A DNA stretch of 64,000 nt from UBA6054 sp963975575 (GCA_963975575.1 CAXBHL010000001.1:62001-126000); one strand, 5' to 3'. Counted from the first letter of the stretch, positions 45,007 to 54,266 are shown. Notes: generated by a model from the sequence alone, not told the origin. Program-made: numbers and translations.

Positions 45007-46925
45007 ACCCCCGCCGGTCCGCCATGTGGTGGGTGTTCTGGACGGTGGCGCTCATGGTGCTGGGCGCGCTGGCGTGGGCCAGCATCTCCGTGGCGCGGCT
45101 CGAGCAGCGCAACGAGGCCAACCGCCGCCTGACCCAGCGACAGGAGGTCATCCGTCTGGCCCTCTGGCGGCTCGACTCGCAGCTCGCCCCGATCATCGCC
45201 ACCGAGGCCGCACGCCCGCTGGGCGAGACCGGCGGCATGGCCGAATCCCGGCGTGACCGCGCCGAGACGCTCTCCGGCGCGCTCTCCTTCAACCGGTTCG
45301 CCGACGGCTACTTCACCGTCCTGCCCGACGACACCGTCACCGCCAGCAACACCCGCGCCCGGGCGGCCGGTCAGGGCTGGGCGATGGCCGACCGGGCGTC
45401 CCCCGCCGATGCGCCCGGCGCGGCCCCGCAGGCCGACGAACCGCCGGAGTCCGAACAAGAACCCTCCGCATTCGATTACCAGGTCCGCCAGCAGATCGCC
45501 AACATCGCCCAGCAGCAGGCCCCGATGACCAAGCAGTCGGACGCCCCCTTGGCCGCGGTGACCGCCGCCGAGTCCGCGCCCGAGTCCGCGCGGGAACTCG
45601 TGACCCGGGACGCCCAGACCGGCGCGGCCGATCCGGGGACACCGTCGGAAACGGCCTTCACGCTCTCGGACGGCCGTGTGGATCCCGGGCGCAGCGTCCC
45701 GCGCGTCAACACCATCAGCCCTTCCACGAACGCCGACGACGGAACGGTTCACCGGCTCGGTGTCGGTCTTGTCGCGGGCGTCGGCCAGCTCGAGCCGCGC
45801 TGGGTCGAGACCGACCCCGACCGCACCGACCTCGTGCTCGTCCGCGCCGTCGCGGATCCGGCCGGGGCAAAGACGGAGGGCGTCCGGCTCGACTGGGATG
45901 CCCTGAAGGAGACGCTCGAGTCCTCGCTCGGCGACCTGCTCCCACAGGCCTCGATCGTTCCCGCCCGCGGCCCCGCGGCCGCGCAGCTCGAACGCGACGG
46001 CCTGGGCTTCCGCCTCGCCACCGTGCCGGCGCTGCTGCTCCCCGGGCCCGAACTCCCCGGCGCGCCGACCGGCATGACCCCCGCCCTCTTGGCCCTGGTG
46101 ATCACCTGGCTCGCCACGCTCGGGGCGCTCGTCGCGGTGGGGCTGGTGCTCCGCGCCACGCTGCGTCTGTCCGACCGCCGGGCCCGGTTCGTGGGCGCGG
46201 TCACCCACGAGCTGCGCACTCCGCTGACGACCTTCCGGCTGTACGCCCAGATGCTCGCCGGCGGCATGGTGACGGACGACAAGGCCCGGGCGGAGTACCT
46301 GGGCACCCTCGAGCGCGAGTCCATCCGCCTGGCCGAGATCGTCGAGAACGTGCTCGAGTACGCCCGCCTGACCCGGCGACGCCCCGGCAGCGCCCGCCCG
46401 CCGGGCGAGCGGCCCATCACCCACTCCGAGCTGCTCGCCCGCGTCCGCCCCGTGCTCAGCCGCCGGGCCGAGCAGTCCGGCATGGACCTGATCGTCTCGA
46501 CCGCGCCGGGCGCGGAGGCCGCGTCGTCCCGCACGGTCACCTGCGACCCGCGGTCGGTCGAACGGATCCTGATGAACCTGGTCGAGAACGCCTGCAAGTA
46601 CGCCGTCCCCGCCGATGCCGACGCCGAGGACGCCGACACCCGCATCCACCTCGACGTCACCCTGACCGACCGTCAGCTGGAGGTGCTGGTGGCCGACCAC
46701 GGCCGGGGCATCCCCCGGCGCGACCGCGAGCGCGTTTTTGGCGAGTTCCAGCGCGGCCCCGGGGCCGCCGAGAGCAGCCGCCCGGGCCTGGGCCTGGGCC
46801 TGGCCCTCTCCCGCGGCCTGGCCCGCGAGATGGGCGGCGACCTCCGCCTGGTCCGCCGCCGATCCCACGGGGCCGAGTTCCTCCTGACCATCCCCTTGGA
46901 CCCCCCGCCCGCCGGGGTCGCCTAG
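45003..46925 (+). CDS. histidine kinase with large extracytoplasmic domain
   Basis: This 640-residue kinase has a transmembrane segment at about 8-30, a large extracytoplasmic region at 31-355, a second helix at 360-385, then HisKA with H402 in VTHELRTPLT and a HATPase domain (NLVENACKYA; DHGRGIPRRD; GLGLGLALSRGL). The extracytoplasmic region has a conserved start (LWRLDSQLAPIIATEAARP) and a low-complexity Ala/Pro/Glu/Gln-rich middle (about 130-245). It is much larger than in most OmpR-partner kinases. The start is GTG at 45003, overlapping the regulator stop. It has no recognised ligand-binding fold. Confidence 0.9.
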   Translation: MNPRRSAMWWVFWTVALMVLGALAWASISVARLEQRNEANRRLTQRQEVIRLALWRLDSQLAPIIATEAARPLGETGGMAESRRDRAETLSGALSFNRFADGYFTVLPDDTVTASNTRARAAGQGWAMADRASPADAPGAAPQADEPPESEQEPSAFDYQVRQQIANIAQQQAPMTKQSDAPLAAVTAAESAPESARELVTRDAQTGAADPGTPSETAFTLSDGRVDPGRSVPRVNTISPSTNADDGTVHRLGVGLVAGVGQLEPRWVETDPDRTDLVLVRAVADPAGAKTEGVRLDWDALKETLESSLGDLLPQASIVPARGPAAAQLERDGLGFRLATVPALLLPGPELPGAPTGMTPALLALVITWLATLGALVAVGLVLRATLRLSDRRARFVGAVTHELRTPLTTFRLYAQMLAGGMVTDDKARAEYLGTLERESIRLAEIVENVLEYARLTRRRPGSARPPGERPITHSELLARVRPVLSRRAEQSGMDLIVSTAPGAEAASSRTVTCDPRSVERILMNLVENACKYAVPADADAEDADTRIHLDVTLTDRQLEVLVADHGRGIPRRDRERVFGEFQRGPGAAESSRPGLGLGLALSRGLAREMGGDLRLVRRRSHGAEFLLTIPLDPPPAGVA

Positions 46926-46989
46926 GCCCGACCCAGGCTCCCAGACCCGCCCGCAGGGCCGGTCGGAAGTTTCACGCGGGCCGATCTGG

Positions 46990-47018
46990 ATGACGACCCG
47001 CGGCCCGGGGTCTATACT
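46990..47018 (+). promoter_or_regulatory. promoter of tRNA-Ile
   Basis: ATGACG (46990-46995) and TATACT (47013-47018) are separated by 17 bp, placing a start about 20 bases before the tRNA. Confidence 0.5.
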
Positions 47019-47045
47019 GCCCGCCCGAGGGCCGCAAGGCTCCGA

Positions 47046-47119
<74 letters not shown>

Positions 47120-47133
47120 CTGACGCACCCCAC

Positions 47134-47166
47134 GCGACCGCCGGAAGGCGGTCGCGATCGTTTTTG
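47134..47166 (+). terminator. terminator after tRNA-Ile
   Basis: GCGACCGCC (47134-47142) pairs with GGCGGTCGC (47147-47155) around a GGAA loop, followed by GATCG and five T. Confidence 0.85.
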
Positions 47167-47180
47167 GAAGGGTCCGTCGG

Positions 47181-47855
47181 CTACCCGAACAACCCCGCTT
47201 CCGGCTCCACGGGCTCCAGCAGCCGCGCATCGTCGTTCCTGGGCGTGTTGACCCGGGTCGAGATCGGCCAGGCCTTGGTCGGGAACGCGTCGGGATCGCC
47301 GAAGGACATCGCCAGCGGCAGGGCTTCGGGGTTCGCGGGGTCCAGCCACGCCGCGCCGTTCTCAGGCCGGACCACGCACGGCATGCGGTGGTGGATCGCC
47401 GGCTCGAAGCCCGGCGGCGTGTCGCAGGTCAGCGTCACGAACCGGTCGCCCCCGTCCGACGGCTCCCACAGGCCCGCCAGGAGGAACAGCCCGTCCCGGG
47501 CGGCCAGCGCCCACGGCTGCTTCGGGCCGTCGCCCTTGGATTCCCACTCGTAGAAGGCGTCGGCCGGGATCAGGCACCGGCGCGCCCGGGCCGCTTCACG
47601 GAACATGGGAAGCCGCCGGGCCGTCTCGACGCGGGCGTTGATCACCTCGCCCAGGCGGTGGTGGTTGGCAAAGCCCCAGCGGACGGGATCGATCCGCGCC
47701 CCGCCGTCCGTGCCCCGGATGACCAGCGCCGGCTGGGTCGGCGCGATGTTGTACCGCGGTTTCGGGTCGTCGCCGGGGTCGGGCACGGCCCAGAACGGCT
47801 CGGAGACCGCCCGGAGCTGGGCCCACGTCCAGTGCTGGGTGAAGCGGCCGCACAT
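47181..47855 (-). CDS. SRAP (SOS response-associated peptidase) family protein
   Basis: This 224-residue YedK/HMCES-type protein shields abasic sites in single-stranded DNA by forming a thiazolidine crosslink with Cys2. The start is set at the ATG giving MCGRF, as the catalytic cysteine must follow the initiator Met; the frame opens three codons earlier. Other active-site elements are present: YNIAPTQ, VINARVET, FYEWES and HHRMP. Confidence 0.95.
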   Translation of the reverse strand: MCGRFTQHWTWAQLRAVSEPFWAVPDPGDDPKPRYNIAPTQPALVIRGTDGGARIDPVRWGFANHHRLGEVINARVETARRLPMFREAARARRCLIPADAFYEWESKGDGPKQPWALAARDGLFLLAGLWEPSDGGDRFVTLTCDTPPGFEPAIHHRMPCVVRPENGAAWLDPANPEALPLAMSFGDPDAFPTKAWPISTRVNTPRNDDARLLEPVEPEAGLFG

Positions 47856-47880
47856 CGAGAGCACGATAGGGACGCGGGCC

Positions 47881-49200
47881 TTACGACCCGTCCTCTTGGA
47901 CCTCCTCCAGCCCCCGTGCGACCCACGCGGCGCCCAACGCCATCGCGCCGAACACGCCCAGCACGCCCGCCGGCCCGACCGCCTCGGCCAGCAGCCCGAA
48001 CGCCGAGCCGGCGATCAGCACGACGCCGATGATCGTGTTGGAGAGCGCGGTGTAGGCGGCCCGGGTGTCGGCGGTCGCCATGTCCACGAGATGGGTCGAG
48101 CGCCCGAGACGCACGCCCTGGTAGGCGATCATCAGCACGAACAGCAGCACCGGCAGCAACCACCGGGTGATCGGGGCGCCCGGCGAAGCCCAGCCCACGA
48201 CGGCGGTGGCCGTGAGCACGACCGCGCCGATCAGGCCGGACCGGATCAGCACCCGCCGGCTGGACCGGTCCGACAGACGTCCCCAGACGTAGGTGCTCGA
48301 CACCGACGCCAGCGCCGACGCGACCACGAACGGCCCGAGTTCGGCGAAGCTCGTCCGCCCGGACGATCCGGCCAGCGTCAGCAGGAACGGCGGTGCCAGC
48401 GCGGTCGAGGTCAGCAGCGCCCGGGCGGTGATGAACCGGACCAGTTGCGGGTCGGTCCTGAGCAGCGATGCATGTTCGCGGGCGACGGTCCAGGCGTTGC
48501 CGCCCCCCTCGGTGGCGCCCGGGGCCTCGGCGAGCGTGGCGAACAGCGCGGACGCGAGCAGCCACAGGCCCGCCGCCGTGAACAGGGCCATGGCGATGGT
48601 CCGGGTCGTCAGGGGGATCACGCCGACACTCAGCAGCACGCCGAATGTCAGGACGACGGCCGCCGCGACCGTGGCGGCTGTGCCGGTCGCGGTGCCGCGG
48701 GTGGACTTGGAAACGGTCTTCCCGAGCACATCCTTGTAGCTGACCGAGCACGCGCTCCGCGCCAACGCGAACACCGCGAGCAGCCCGACGATCGTCCACC
48801 CGGCCGCCGCTCCCTCCAGACGCAAGGCGGCCACGCCCATGCCGGCCACCGCGAGCCCCTGGATCAGGCTTCCGCCCGCCCACACCCATTTGCGTTGCGG
48901 CAGGCCGCGGATCAGGCCGGCCGTCACGAGTTGCGGTAGCAGCGACCCAGCCTCTCGCACCGGGACCAGCAGCCCGATGAGCCCCGCCGGCGCACCCAGC
49001 GCCGTCAGCAGCCAGCTCAGCGCCAGCTTCGGGTCCGCCAGCCCGTCGCCGGTCTTCGTGGCCCCGAGGCTGAGCACGTGCACAAAGAAGTTGCGCGGCT
49101 GCTCGGCGCAGGCCGCTTCGGGGATGTCGCGGCACACCCGCCCGTCGTCCTCGGCGGTCAGCCATCGGTGGGCGCGGGCGGTGATGCTCGGATCGGGCAT
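47881..49200 (-). CDS. MFS transporter
   Basis: This 439-residue membrane protein has about twelve hydrophobic helices in the MFS arrangement, beginning with a soluble 45-residue N-terminal segment rich in charged residues. It is in a Planctomycete-type group with long N-terminus. No clear substrate motif was recognised. It lies 25 bp upstream of the SRAP gene on the same strand and 49 bp after galE's end. Confidence 0.75.
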   Translation of the reverse strand: MPDPSITARAHRWLTAEDDGRVCRDIPEAACAEQPRNFFVHVLSLGATKTGDGLADPKLALSWLLTALGAPAGLIGLLVPVREAGSLLPQLVTAGLIRGLPQRKWVWAGGSLIQGLAVAGMGVAALRLEGAAAGWTIVGLLAVFALARSACSVSYKDVLGKTVSKSTRGTATGTAATVAAAVVLTFGVLLSVGVIPLTTRTIAMALFTAAGLWLLASALFATLAEAPGATEGGGNAWTVAREHASLLRTDPQLVRFITARALLTSTALAPPFLLTLAGSSGRTSFAELGPFVVASALASVSSTYVWGRLSDRSSRRVLIRSGLIGAVVLTATAVVGWASPGAPITRWLLPVLLFVLMIAYQGVRLGRSTHLVDMATADTRAAYTALSNTIIGVVLIAGSAFGLLAEAVGPAGVLGVFGAMALGAAWVARGLEEVQEDGS

Positions 49201-49249
49201 GGGTGTTCTTCGGCGGCGCGGCGACCCGGGAAAGGCCCGCCCGGGTCGT

Positions 49250-50290
49250 TCAGCTCCCGTACCCCTCGGGGTGCGCGGACATCCACGCCCACGCCGTGGA
49301 CACGATCTCGTCGATGTCGGTGACGTTCGCGTCCCAGCCGAGCTCGCGCCGGATCCGGGTCGGATCGTTGTACAGCGCGATCGCGTCGCCGGCCCGTCGG
49401 CCGGACTCGACGACCCCGAACTGCCTGCCGCTGACCCGCCGCACGGAATCGAGGATCTCGCGGACCGAGTACCCCTTGCCGATGCCGACGTTGAACGCCT
49501 CGGTCCGCCCGGGCCCGACGCGCTCGGCTGCGCGGACGTGGGCGTCGATCAGATCCTCGACGTGGACGTAGTCGCGCACGCAGGTGCCGTCCGGCGTGGG
49601 GTAGTCGGTGCCGAAGATCGACATCGACTCCCGCTTGCCCTGCGCCGCCTGGATCGCCACGGGGATCAGGTGGGTCTCGGGCGTGTGGTCCTCACCCAGC
49701 AGGCCGGAGCGGTCGCAGCCCGCGACGTTGAAGTAGCGCAGCATGGTCAGGGCCAGGGGGCGGTCCTCACGCCCCCGCTTGACCGCGTAGTCGCGCAGGA
49801 CGTCCTCGAAGTGCAGCTTGGTTCGCCCGTAGGGCGAGGTGGGGCGCTGCGGGCAGTCCTCGGGCACGGGGATCATGCCCTCGGGCGGGTCGCCGTAGGT
49901 GGCGCAGGACGAGGAAAAGATGATCCGTTCGACGCCCCGCCCGTCGTGCGCCCGGTCGCAGGCGTCGAGCAGCCCGATCGCGGCGCCGATGTTGTTGCGG
50001 TAGTACCACAGCGGGTCGTCGACCGACTCGCCCACGTAAGCGACGGCCCCGAAGTGCATGACGGTGTCCAGGCGGTGCTCGTCGAGGGTCGCCAGGACCC
50101 TGCCGGATTCTCCGACGTCGGCGTGCACGAACTCGAACCGGCCCGCGTGGAGGGATTTGAGGGCGTCCATCGGGGCCCTGTGCCCGCGGAAGAGCGAGTC
50201 GATCGACACCACCGTGTGCCCGTCGGCGAGCAGACGCTGGCACGCGTGCGACCCGATGTAGCCCGCCCCCCCGGTGACCAGTACCCGCAT
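49250..50290 (-). CDS. galE: UDP-glucose 4-epimerase
   Basis: This 346-residue short-chain dehydrogenase interconverts UDP-glucose and UDP-galactose in the cytosol. The NAD-binding motif VTGGAGYIGSH is at the N-terminus, the catalytic Ser is in SSSCATYGDP and Tyr/Lys are in YGRTK. The substrate-binding region has RYFNVAGCD and CVRDYVHVEDL, typical of GalE. ATG 50290 follows GGGAGGT. It feeds sugar nucleotides for surface polysaccharides; no other saccharide genes adjoin it. Confidence 0.95.
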   Translation of the reverse strand: MRVLVTGGAGYIGSHACQRLLADGHTVVSIDSLFRGHRAPMDALKSLHAGRFEFVHADVGESGRVLATLDEHRLDTVMHFGAVAYVGESVDDPLWYYRNNIGAAIGLLDACDRAHDGRGVERIIFSSSCATYGDPPEGMIPVPEDCPQRPTSPYGRTKLHFEDVLRDYAVKRGREDRPLALTMLRYFNVAGCDRSGLLGEDHTPETHLIPVAIQAAQGKRESMSIFGTDYPTPDGTCVRDYVHVEDLIDAHVRAAERVGPGRTEAFNVGIGKGYSVREILDSVRRVSGRQFGVVESGRRAGDAIALYNDPTRIRRELGWDANVTDIDEIVSTAWAWMSAHPEGYGS

Positions 50291-50433
50291 GCGACCTCCC
50301 GCTTTCGACCCCGGATCGTGGATTCCGGAGCCTACGCCCCGTCGCGGACCGGCGGCGCCGGGAACCCTCTAGAATCGGTGCGAGCGGGACGGATCCCGAC
50401 GCTGGACGGACCCTCTGTGCCGGAGCCGCCTGG

Positions 50434-51348
50434 ATGGCCGAATCATTCACCACGGATTTCAAGCGGTTCTTCGGCCGCGGGCTGGGCATCCTCCTGCCCA
50501 CGATCGTCACCCTGTGGATCCTGTGGCAGGCGTTCAGCTTCGTCTACACCAACGTGGCCGAGCCGATCAACCGGGCGACGCGTCTGAGCGTGCTCTGGGT
50601 CATGCCGCAGGTGGTCGACAACGCCAAGCTCCCGGACTGGTACGACATCAGCGAGGAGGAGATCCTGGTCGCCCGCGCCAGCGGCCGTTACCGCCCCACG
50701 ACGCCCATCGCCACCATCGAGCGCGACATCCGCCGGGAGTGGCTGCGGCAGTACTGGAGCGAGCGCTGGTACCTCAACTTCGCCGGCTTCTTCATCGCGA
50801 TCCTGCTGATCTACCTGGCGGGCCTCCTGCTCGGAAACTTCTTCGGGCGGCAGATCTACCACCGCGTCGAGCGACTGATCGCCAAGATCCCCGGGTTCAA
50901 GCAGGTCTACCCCCACGTCAAGCAGGTGGTGGACCTGATCCTGGGCGAGAAGAAGATGGCCTTCTCCAAGGTCGTGCTCGTCGAGTACCCGTCCAAGGAC
51001 ATCTGGACCATGGGGTTCCTGACCGGCGATTCCCTGCGCTCCATCGACCAGTCCGCCGGCGGGCGCGTCGTGTCGGTGTTCATCCCAACCTCGCCAACGC
51101 CGTTTACCGGGTTCACGATCAACGTGCTCGCCTCGGCGCTCAAACCGATGGACGTCTCCATGGAAGAGGCGTTGCGGTTCGTGATCACCGCGGGGGTGCT
51201 CACCCCCGAGACCGCGTCGAAGGACCCGGCCCGGATGCCCGCGGCCGCCGTGGTGGCCGAGCAGGCCGCCGAGGTCGTCCGGCCGGAGGAACCGGACCGG
51301 GAAGAGGCCCAGAGCCCCCCGCCGGAACGGAACCAGAAGAGCGCTTAG
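50434..51348 (+). CDS. DUF502 family membrane protein
   Basis: This 304-residue protein belongs to DUF502, a conserved bacterial membrane family of unknown function. Helices are at about 16-38 and 110-135, with a hydrophilic insert of about 70 residues between them, then the family signature (IPGFKQVYPHVKQVVDLI and VVLVEYPSKDIWTMGFLTG) in a soluble domain. The C-terminal 50 residues are acidic and Glu/Pro-rich. It starts the plus-strand operon leading to Hpf, PtsN and HPr. Confidence 0.88.
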   Translation: MAESFTTDFKRFFGRGLGILLPTIVTLWILWQAFSFVYTNVAEPINRATRLSVLWVMPQVVDNAKLPDWYDISEEEILVARASGRYRPTTPIATIERDIRREWLRQYWSERWYLNFAGFFIAILLIYLAGLLLGNFFGRQIYHRVERLIAKIPGFKQVYPHVKQVVDLILGEKKMAFSKVVLVEYPSKDIWTMGFLTGDSLRSIDQSAGGRVVSVFIPTSPTPFTGFTINVLASALKPMDVSMEEALRFVITAGVLTPETASKDPARMPAAAVVAEQAAEVVRPEEPDREEAQSPPPERNQKSA

Positions 51349-51396
51349 ACTGTGTTCAGAACGGGCCGCACGGGCCCGCAGAGAAGGGAGACCGGT

Positions 51397-51702
51397 ATGC
51401 GGACCTCGATGGTCGGGCGTCATATGGAAGTCACCGATGCCATCCGGCAGCACGCCGAGCAGAAAGTCGCCAAACTGGACAAGTACGAAGACCAGGTGAT
51501 CCACTGCGACTTCACGGTGGGCAAGGAATCGCCCAGCAAGGAACTGTTCTGGGCCGAACTGCTCGTGGCCGTGCGGAACCACCCGGAGATCGTCGCCAAG
51601 TCCGAGGGTCACGACCTGTACGTGCTCATCGACGAGGTGATCGCCAAGGCCGGGCGCCAGCTGCACGATCTCAAGGAAAAGCTCAAGCTCGAGAAGCGCT
51701 AA
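51397..51702 (+). CDS. hpf: ribosome hibernation-promoting factor (short form)
   Basis: This 101-residue protein is a short HPF/RaiA. It begins MRTSMVGRHMEVTDAIRQHA and continues with the beta-alpha fold AEQKVAKLDKYEDQVIHCDF. HPF binds the 30S decoding site in resting cells. ATG 51397 has AAGGGAG. It is 48 bp after the DUF502 gene and 13 bp before ptsN, the same order as the hpf-ptsN pair near rpoN in proteobacteria, but rpoN is absent here. Confidence 0.92.
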   Translation: MRTSMVGRHMEVTDAIRQHAEQKVAKLDKYEDQVIHCDFTVGKESPSKELFWAELLVAVRNHPEIVAKSEGHDLYVLIDEVIAKAGRQLHDLKEKLKLEKR

Positions 51703-51715
51703 CACGGGGACGCGG

Positions 51716-52192
51716 ATGAAGCTGACCGAAATTGTTCACACTAACGCCATCGTCCCGCAGCTCCAGGCCAAGGAGCGCGACGACGCGATCCGGGAACTGG
51801 TCGCCGCCCTCGTCACGTCCGGCGCGACAGAGGAAGAAGCCGCCCCCGGGCTCATCGAGAAGCTGCTCGACCGGGAGCGCAAGGGCTCGACCGGCTTCGG
51901 ACGCGGCGTCGCCGTGCCCCACGTCAAGCACCGCTCCGTCAACGTCATCCGGGCGGCCATCGGCATCTCCCAGCAGGGCATCGACTTCAACGCCCTCGAC
52001 AAGCAGCCGGTCTACACCATCTTCCTGCTCCTCAGCCCGGAAGACAGGCCGGAGGAGCATCTCCAGGCCATGGAGACGATCTTCAAGAACCTCTCCAAGG
52101 ACACCTTCCGTCGCTTCCTGCGCCAGTCCACCAACACCGAAGCGGTCGTCGCCCTGCTCGACGAGGCGGACCACCAGCAGCTGGGCGGGTAA
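51716..52192 (+). CDS. ptsN: PTS IIA-type protein, PtsN-like
   Basis: This 158-residue protein belongs to the fructose/mannitol IIA family, including nitrogen-PTS PtsN. The phosphorylated histidine is H69 in GVAVPHVKH. The overall sequence fits PtsN regulatory proteins more than a sugar permease, with no IIB or IIC domain. It probably accepts phosphate from the HPr encoded next to it and regulates other proteins. Confidence 0.9.
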   Translation: MKLTEIVHTNAIVPQLQAKERDDAIRELVAALVTSGATEEEAAPGLIEKLLDRERKGSTGFGRGVAVPHVKHRSVNVIRAAIGISQQGIDFNALDKQPVYTIFLLLSPEDRPEEHLQAMETIFKNLSKDTFRRFLRQSTNTEAVVALLDEADHQQLGG

Positions 52193-52213
52193 GCCTCCCC
52201 AACGGAGCCACCC

Positions 52214-52495
52214 TTGCCCGACACGCGATCGGCCAAAGTCACGATCACGAACAAGTACGGGCTGCACGCGCGGCCCGCGACGGACTTTGCCATGCTCGCC
52301 GAACGCTACGCGTGCGAGGTGCTCGTCCGTGTCGGGGACGTCGACGCCGACGGCAAGTCGATCATGGAACTGATGATGCTCGCCGCCACCAAGGGCACCG
52401 AGATCGAGGTCACCTGCACCGGCGACGACGCGGAACACTGCCTCAAGGAACTCTCCGAACTGGTCGCCCGAGGCTTCGACGAGGAGGACGAATGA
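52214..52495 (+). CDS. HPr-family phosphocarrier protein
   Basis: This 93-residue HPr carries phosphate between enzyme I and IIA. The active histidine is H18 in YGLHARPAT and the regulatory serine is S49 in GKSIMELMML, both conserved, so HPr kinase control is possible. The start is TTG at 52214 with CGGAG upstream. Enzyme I is not in the window. It is translationally coupled to the next gene. Confidence 0.92.
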   Translation: MPDTRSAKVTITNKYGLHARPATDFAMLAERYACEVLVRVGDVDADGKSIMELMMLAATKGTEIEVTCTGDDAEHCLKELSELVARGFDEEDE

Positions 52496-52710
52496 CCGGC
52501 GCCGAGCGATCGGGCGACCCGGGCCTGCCCGTGGACGACGCGCTGCTGGCGATCCTGCGCTGCCCGGTCACCGGCGAGCGGCTGGTGCGCGTGGGCGACG
52601 AACTGCGCACCGCGTCCGGGCGCGTCTACCCCATCGTGGACGGCCTGCCCGTCCTGGTGCCCGGCCGGGCCGGTCAGGCCGAGGGCACGGACTCGACCGG
52701 AACTTCCTGA
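52492..52710 (+). CDS. Trm112-like small protein
   Basis: This 72-residue protein resembles the Trm112/UPF0434 family. It has the LLAILRCPVTGERLV opening and the RVYPIVDGLPVLVP core, but only one of the usual two CxxC cysteines. It starts at ATG 52492, overlapping the HPr stop (ATGA). Its end overlaps the convergent murA gene by 37 bp. Confidence 0.7.
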   Translation: MTGAERSGDPGLPVDDALLAILRCPVTGERLVRVGDELRTASGRVYPIVDGLPVLVPGRAGQAEGTDSTGTS

Positions 52711-54002
52711 CGGGCGATCGACGCGCCGACCGAGGCCAGGCGGCTCTCGAGCTGCTCGTACCCGCGGTCGATGTGGTACACCCGGTTGATGGTCGTGGTG
52801 CCCTCGGCGGCCATGCCGGCCAGCACCAGGCCCGCCGACGCCCGCAGGTCCGAAGCCATCACCGGCGCGCCCTTGAGGGCCCTGACACCCGTGACCACCA
52901 CCGTGGCGCCCTGACGCACCAGCCCGGCGCCCATGCGCTGCAGCTCTGCCACGTGCAGGAACCGCTCGGGGAAGATCTTCTCGGTGATCACGCTGTTGCC
53001 CTCGGCAAGGCACAGCATGGCCATGAACTGGGCCTGCAGGTCGGTCGGGAACCCGGGGTGCGGCTGCGTGGTGATCTGCACCGGACGCATCGGGCCCGGG
53101 CGCGTCACGCGGCAGGTCCGGCGCATCGGGTCATCGCCAGAACCGATCGGATCCACCGACACCCCGACGTCTTCCAGCGTGCCCGTCGCGGCCATCAGCG
53201 CGTCCAGGGGGCAGTTGTCCAGCGTCAGGTCCCCGTTGGTGATCGCCGCGGCGCACATGAAGGTGCCCGCCTCGATGCGGTCGGGGATCACCGTGTGGTC
53301 CACCCCACCCAGCGCATCCACCCCGCGGACGGTGATCCGGGGAGACCCCGCGCCCTCGATGCGGGCGCCCATCGCGTTGAGCATGTTGCCCAGGTCCACG
53401 ATCTCCGGCTCGCAGGCGGCGCACTCGATGACCGTCGTCCCCCGCGCCAGCGTCGCGGCCGACATCACGTTGGCCGTGCCGAGCACCGTCGATCCGTTGG
53501 CCCCGCCCAGGAAGATGGTGTCGCCCCGCAGCCGTCCGCCGGGGGCTTCGGCCACGATGTCGCCGCCCTCGAGCGTGATCTTCGCCCCCAGCGCCTCGAG
53601 CCCGCGGATGTGCAGGTCCACCGGACGCAGCCCGATGGCGCACCCGCCCGGCAGCGAGACCCGCGCCTTGCCCCGCCGGGCCAGAATCGGCCCGAGCACG
53701 CAGATGCTCGCCCGCATGGTCCGCACGATGTCGTAGCGGGCATGCGAGGGCGAGGCGTCGATGGCGTGCAGGGCGAAGATCGGGCGTCCGTGGTCGTCGC
53801 GTTCCCGGGCGATCATCACGCCCAGCTCGCCCAGCAGGCGGACCATGTTGCGGATGTCCGAGAGGTCGGGCACGTCCCGCAGGGTGACCGGCTCGTCCGT
53901 CAGCAGCACGGCGGCCATGATCGGCAGCGCCGAGTTCTTGGACCCGTTCACCCGCAGCCGCCCGCTCAGCCGACGCCCGCCCTCGATCACAAACGCGTCC
54001 AT
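52674..54002 (-). CDS. murA: UDP-N-acetylglucosamine 1-carboxyvinyltransferase
   Basis: This 442-residue enzyme transfers enolpyruvate to UDP-GlcNAc, the first step of peptidoglycan precursor synthesis. Catalytic Cys121 lies in LPGGCAIGLRPVDLH, and K22/N23 in NGSKNSALP match the UDP-GlcNAc site. The usual repeats of the EPSP synthase fold are seen. ATG 54002 gives the standard N-terminus; the frame is open upstream but not MurA-like. The active-site cysteine makes it a fosfomycin-sensitive type in principle. Confidence 0.95.
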   Translation of the reverse strand: MDAFVIEGGRRLSGRLRVNGSKNSALPIMAAVLLTDEPVTLRDVPDLSDIRNMVRLLGELGVMIARERDDHGRPIFALHAIDASPSHARYDIVRTMRASICVLGPILARRGKARVSLPGGCAIGLRPVDLHIRGLEALGAKITLEGGDIVAEAPGGRLRGDTIFLGGANGSTVLGTANVMSAATLARGTTVIECAACEPEIVDLGNMLNAMGARIEGAGSPRITVRGVDALGGVDHTVIPDRIEAGTFMCAAAITNGDLTLDNCPLDALMAATGTLEDVGVSVDPIGSGDDPMRRTCRVTRPGPMRPVQITTQPHPGFPTDLQAQFMAMLCLAEGNSVITEKIFPERFLHVAELQRMGAGLVRQGATVVVTGVRALKGAPVMASDLRASAGLVLAGMAAEGTTTINRVYHIDRGYEQLESRLASVGASIARQEVPVESVPSA

Positions 54003-54266
54003 CCGGTCTCCTCCCGAACATCGTACCCGGCGCACCGTGTTCTCGGACCACCCGGGGCCCGGATCGCGCCCGGTGCGCACGGGCGTTGTCATCGGCACAG
54101 GCTGCCCCAACGCACCAGCCGTCCCCGACCGCCCCGGTCCCCCCATTTTCACCGAGGTTCCCGGTGGCCCCCACGCCGGGCGAATAGGACCGTCTTGGCG
54201 AGCGGTCCGGCGAACCCCCGTCGGTGGGGACGAGCCGGGCCGGAACACGCTGACACGGAGCGCCCC

